A DNA stretch of 64,000 bases. Origin: Hippopus hippopus. Taxonomy: Eukaryota; Mollusca; Bivalvia; Cardiida; Cardiidae. Where the stretch lies: assembly GCA_946811185.2 (NCBI GenBank), contig OX328103.1, positions 32,296,266 through 32,360,265 on the forward strand. Direction: 5' to 3'. A model generated the notes under the pieces. It worked only from the letters and a program-made list of their open reading frames with translations, did not search any database and was not told the origin of the DNA. Positions 63,391 through 64,000 of this stretch are shown one piece after another (position 1 is the stretch's first letter; each line of letters starts with the position of its first letter). Both the position numbers and the translations under genes were made by a program.

Positions 63391-63705
63391 AATTGTTTGT
63401 TTGCTTGTCGGTTGGTTTGTAAGGTGTTTAATCCCTTTTTTTTTTCAAAACTATTTCAGTTATATCTCAGTGGACAGTGACCAGAACATGCTTTCATGGA
63501 CTTCCTTTTGCCAGTGCTTCGCAGAATATTCCTCAAAACCCACTGGCTGTTTTCCCACATATCCATCATCAAAACAATGATCAAAGGTGAGAGAGGAACG
63601 AACGCTGTCGCAATGACTATCATTAATCCTTGAAAAGAAATTGGAAGAGCTTGGGATTGAAACCAGACTGACACTCTATACTGTACTGACTCAGCCAATA
63701 GCCTC
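63391..63705 (-). mobile_element. SINE (reverse), inside TPal-1 sequence
   Basis: Tail TGTTTGTTTGCTTGTCGG, body AGTTATATCTCAGTGGACAG and CACTGGCTGTTTTCCC, and GAAATTGGAAGAGCTTGGGA near the head. TPal-1 L-half sequence (GAAAGCATTTGCAGACAAGG) lies just left, and a TPal-1 hairpin (AAAATCATGGTTACCATTAA) lies right at 63760-63830, so the SINE probably split that copy. Confidence 0.68.
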
Positions 63706-64000
63706 GAGAGACAACAGGCTTATATGATAAAGTTTGTCACTGAGAATTTGAAAGCATTGAGCAAAAAGGTGAAAATCATGGTTACCATTAATTTCTCCTT
63801 TTCCCACACTGTTTTTAAGGCCTTCTTCCTCAGAGTCAATAGAACATGTTATTTTTAGGGATAAAAGACTGATTATTGAGCATCTAATAATGTAGACAGA
63901 GGTGAGACTGCACAGAATGATGTACATGTATATTCTGCAATCTCTGCCATGGACTTTGTGAGTGAGAGTGATAAGCCAACATAGTACACATTAGACTCTT

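Noticed and set aside
1..64000. A CRISPR array, given the many repeated palindromes
   Set aside because: Copies are irregularly spaced, occur in both orientations, are 229 bases long with TTAA ends, and lie in a spliced eukaryotic genome.
55600..64000. More 5' exons of the armadillo gene
   Set aside because: No reverse-strand frame here shows ARM or ankyrin sequence next to plausible splice sites; the open frames follow repeats.

Overview
The window is nuclear DNA from an animal, almost certainly a bivalve mollusc (inference). It is A+T rich, the genes are spliced with ordinary GT-AG introns, one exon encodes a GINS3-like replication protein and another set encodes an ANKAR-like armadillo-repeat protein, and the intergenic sequence is full of repeat types familiar from heterodont bivalves: tRNA-derived SINEs with the ATTGATTG tail, CG-rich palindromic elements, and elements that begin AACAAGAGGGCC. 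I cannot fix the species by eye.

Only three host genes can be supported. (1) On the + strand at 21916-24053 lies one large terminal coding exon for a beta-lactamase-fold protein with C-terminal repeats like bacterial tandem repeat domain 1. The serine and tyrosine expected in its active site appear to be replaced. Its first exon, probably a signal peptide, was not found. (2) On the + strand at 35487-40433 lies a complete four-exon GINS3 (PSF3) gene whose splice phases all agree and which gives 203 residues. (3) On the - strand at 46277-55598 lie the last six exons (343 residues) of an armadillo-repeat gene, probably ANKAR. The rest of that gene should lie beyond the right edge or in the right-hand 8 kb, where I could not find it. 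A decayed hAT transposon at 24580-26007 keeps the end of a transposase reading frame.

Everything else is mobile-element sequence. The dominant component, called TPal-1 here, is a palindromic miniature element whose canonical length is 229 bp counting both TTAA ends. I count roughly 85-95 recognisable whole or partial copies, about one per 700 bases. Its ends read TTAAC(C/T)CTTTACCA. Its centre is a near-perfect hairpin built on GGAAAAGGAGAAAATGCTGG and its complement. Its two outer halves differ: the L half carries CATTTGCAGACGACAAA and the R half carries CCTGAGGAAGAAGGC. Copies have inserted into each other at TTAA, which points to a piggyBac-type transposase. A second TTAA family, TPal-2, has a GATCAAGATCAGACTGCACA hairpin. 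Two CG-rich palindromic families, a family centred on TCTGATTGGCTAAAC, SINEs and several single inverted-repeat elements fill most of the rest.

Layout: 1-21.8 kb repeats only; 21.9-24.25 kb beta-lactamase-like gene; 24.5-26.2 kb hAT element inside a TPal-1 copy; 26-35 kb repeats; 35.5-40.6 kb GINS3 with repeat-filled introns; 41-46 kb repeats; 46.3-55.6 kb armadillo gene with repeat-filled introns; 55.6-64 kb repeats, with several clear nested insertions. The three genes show no sign of working together. The copy counts and family names are mine and were made by reading, not by computation.
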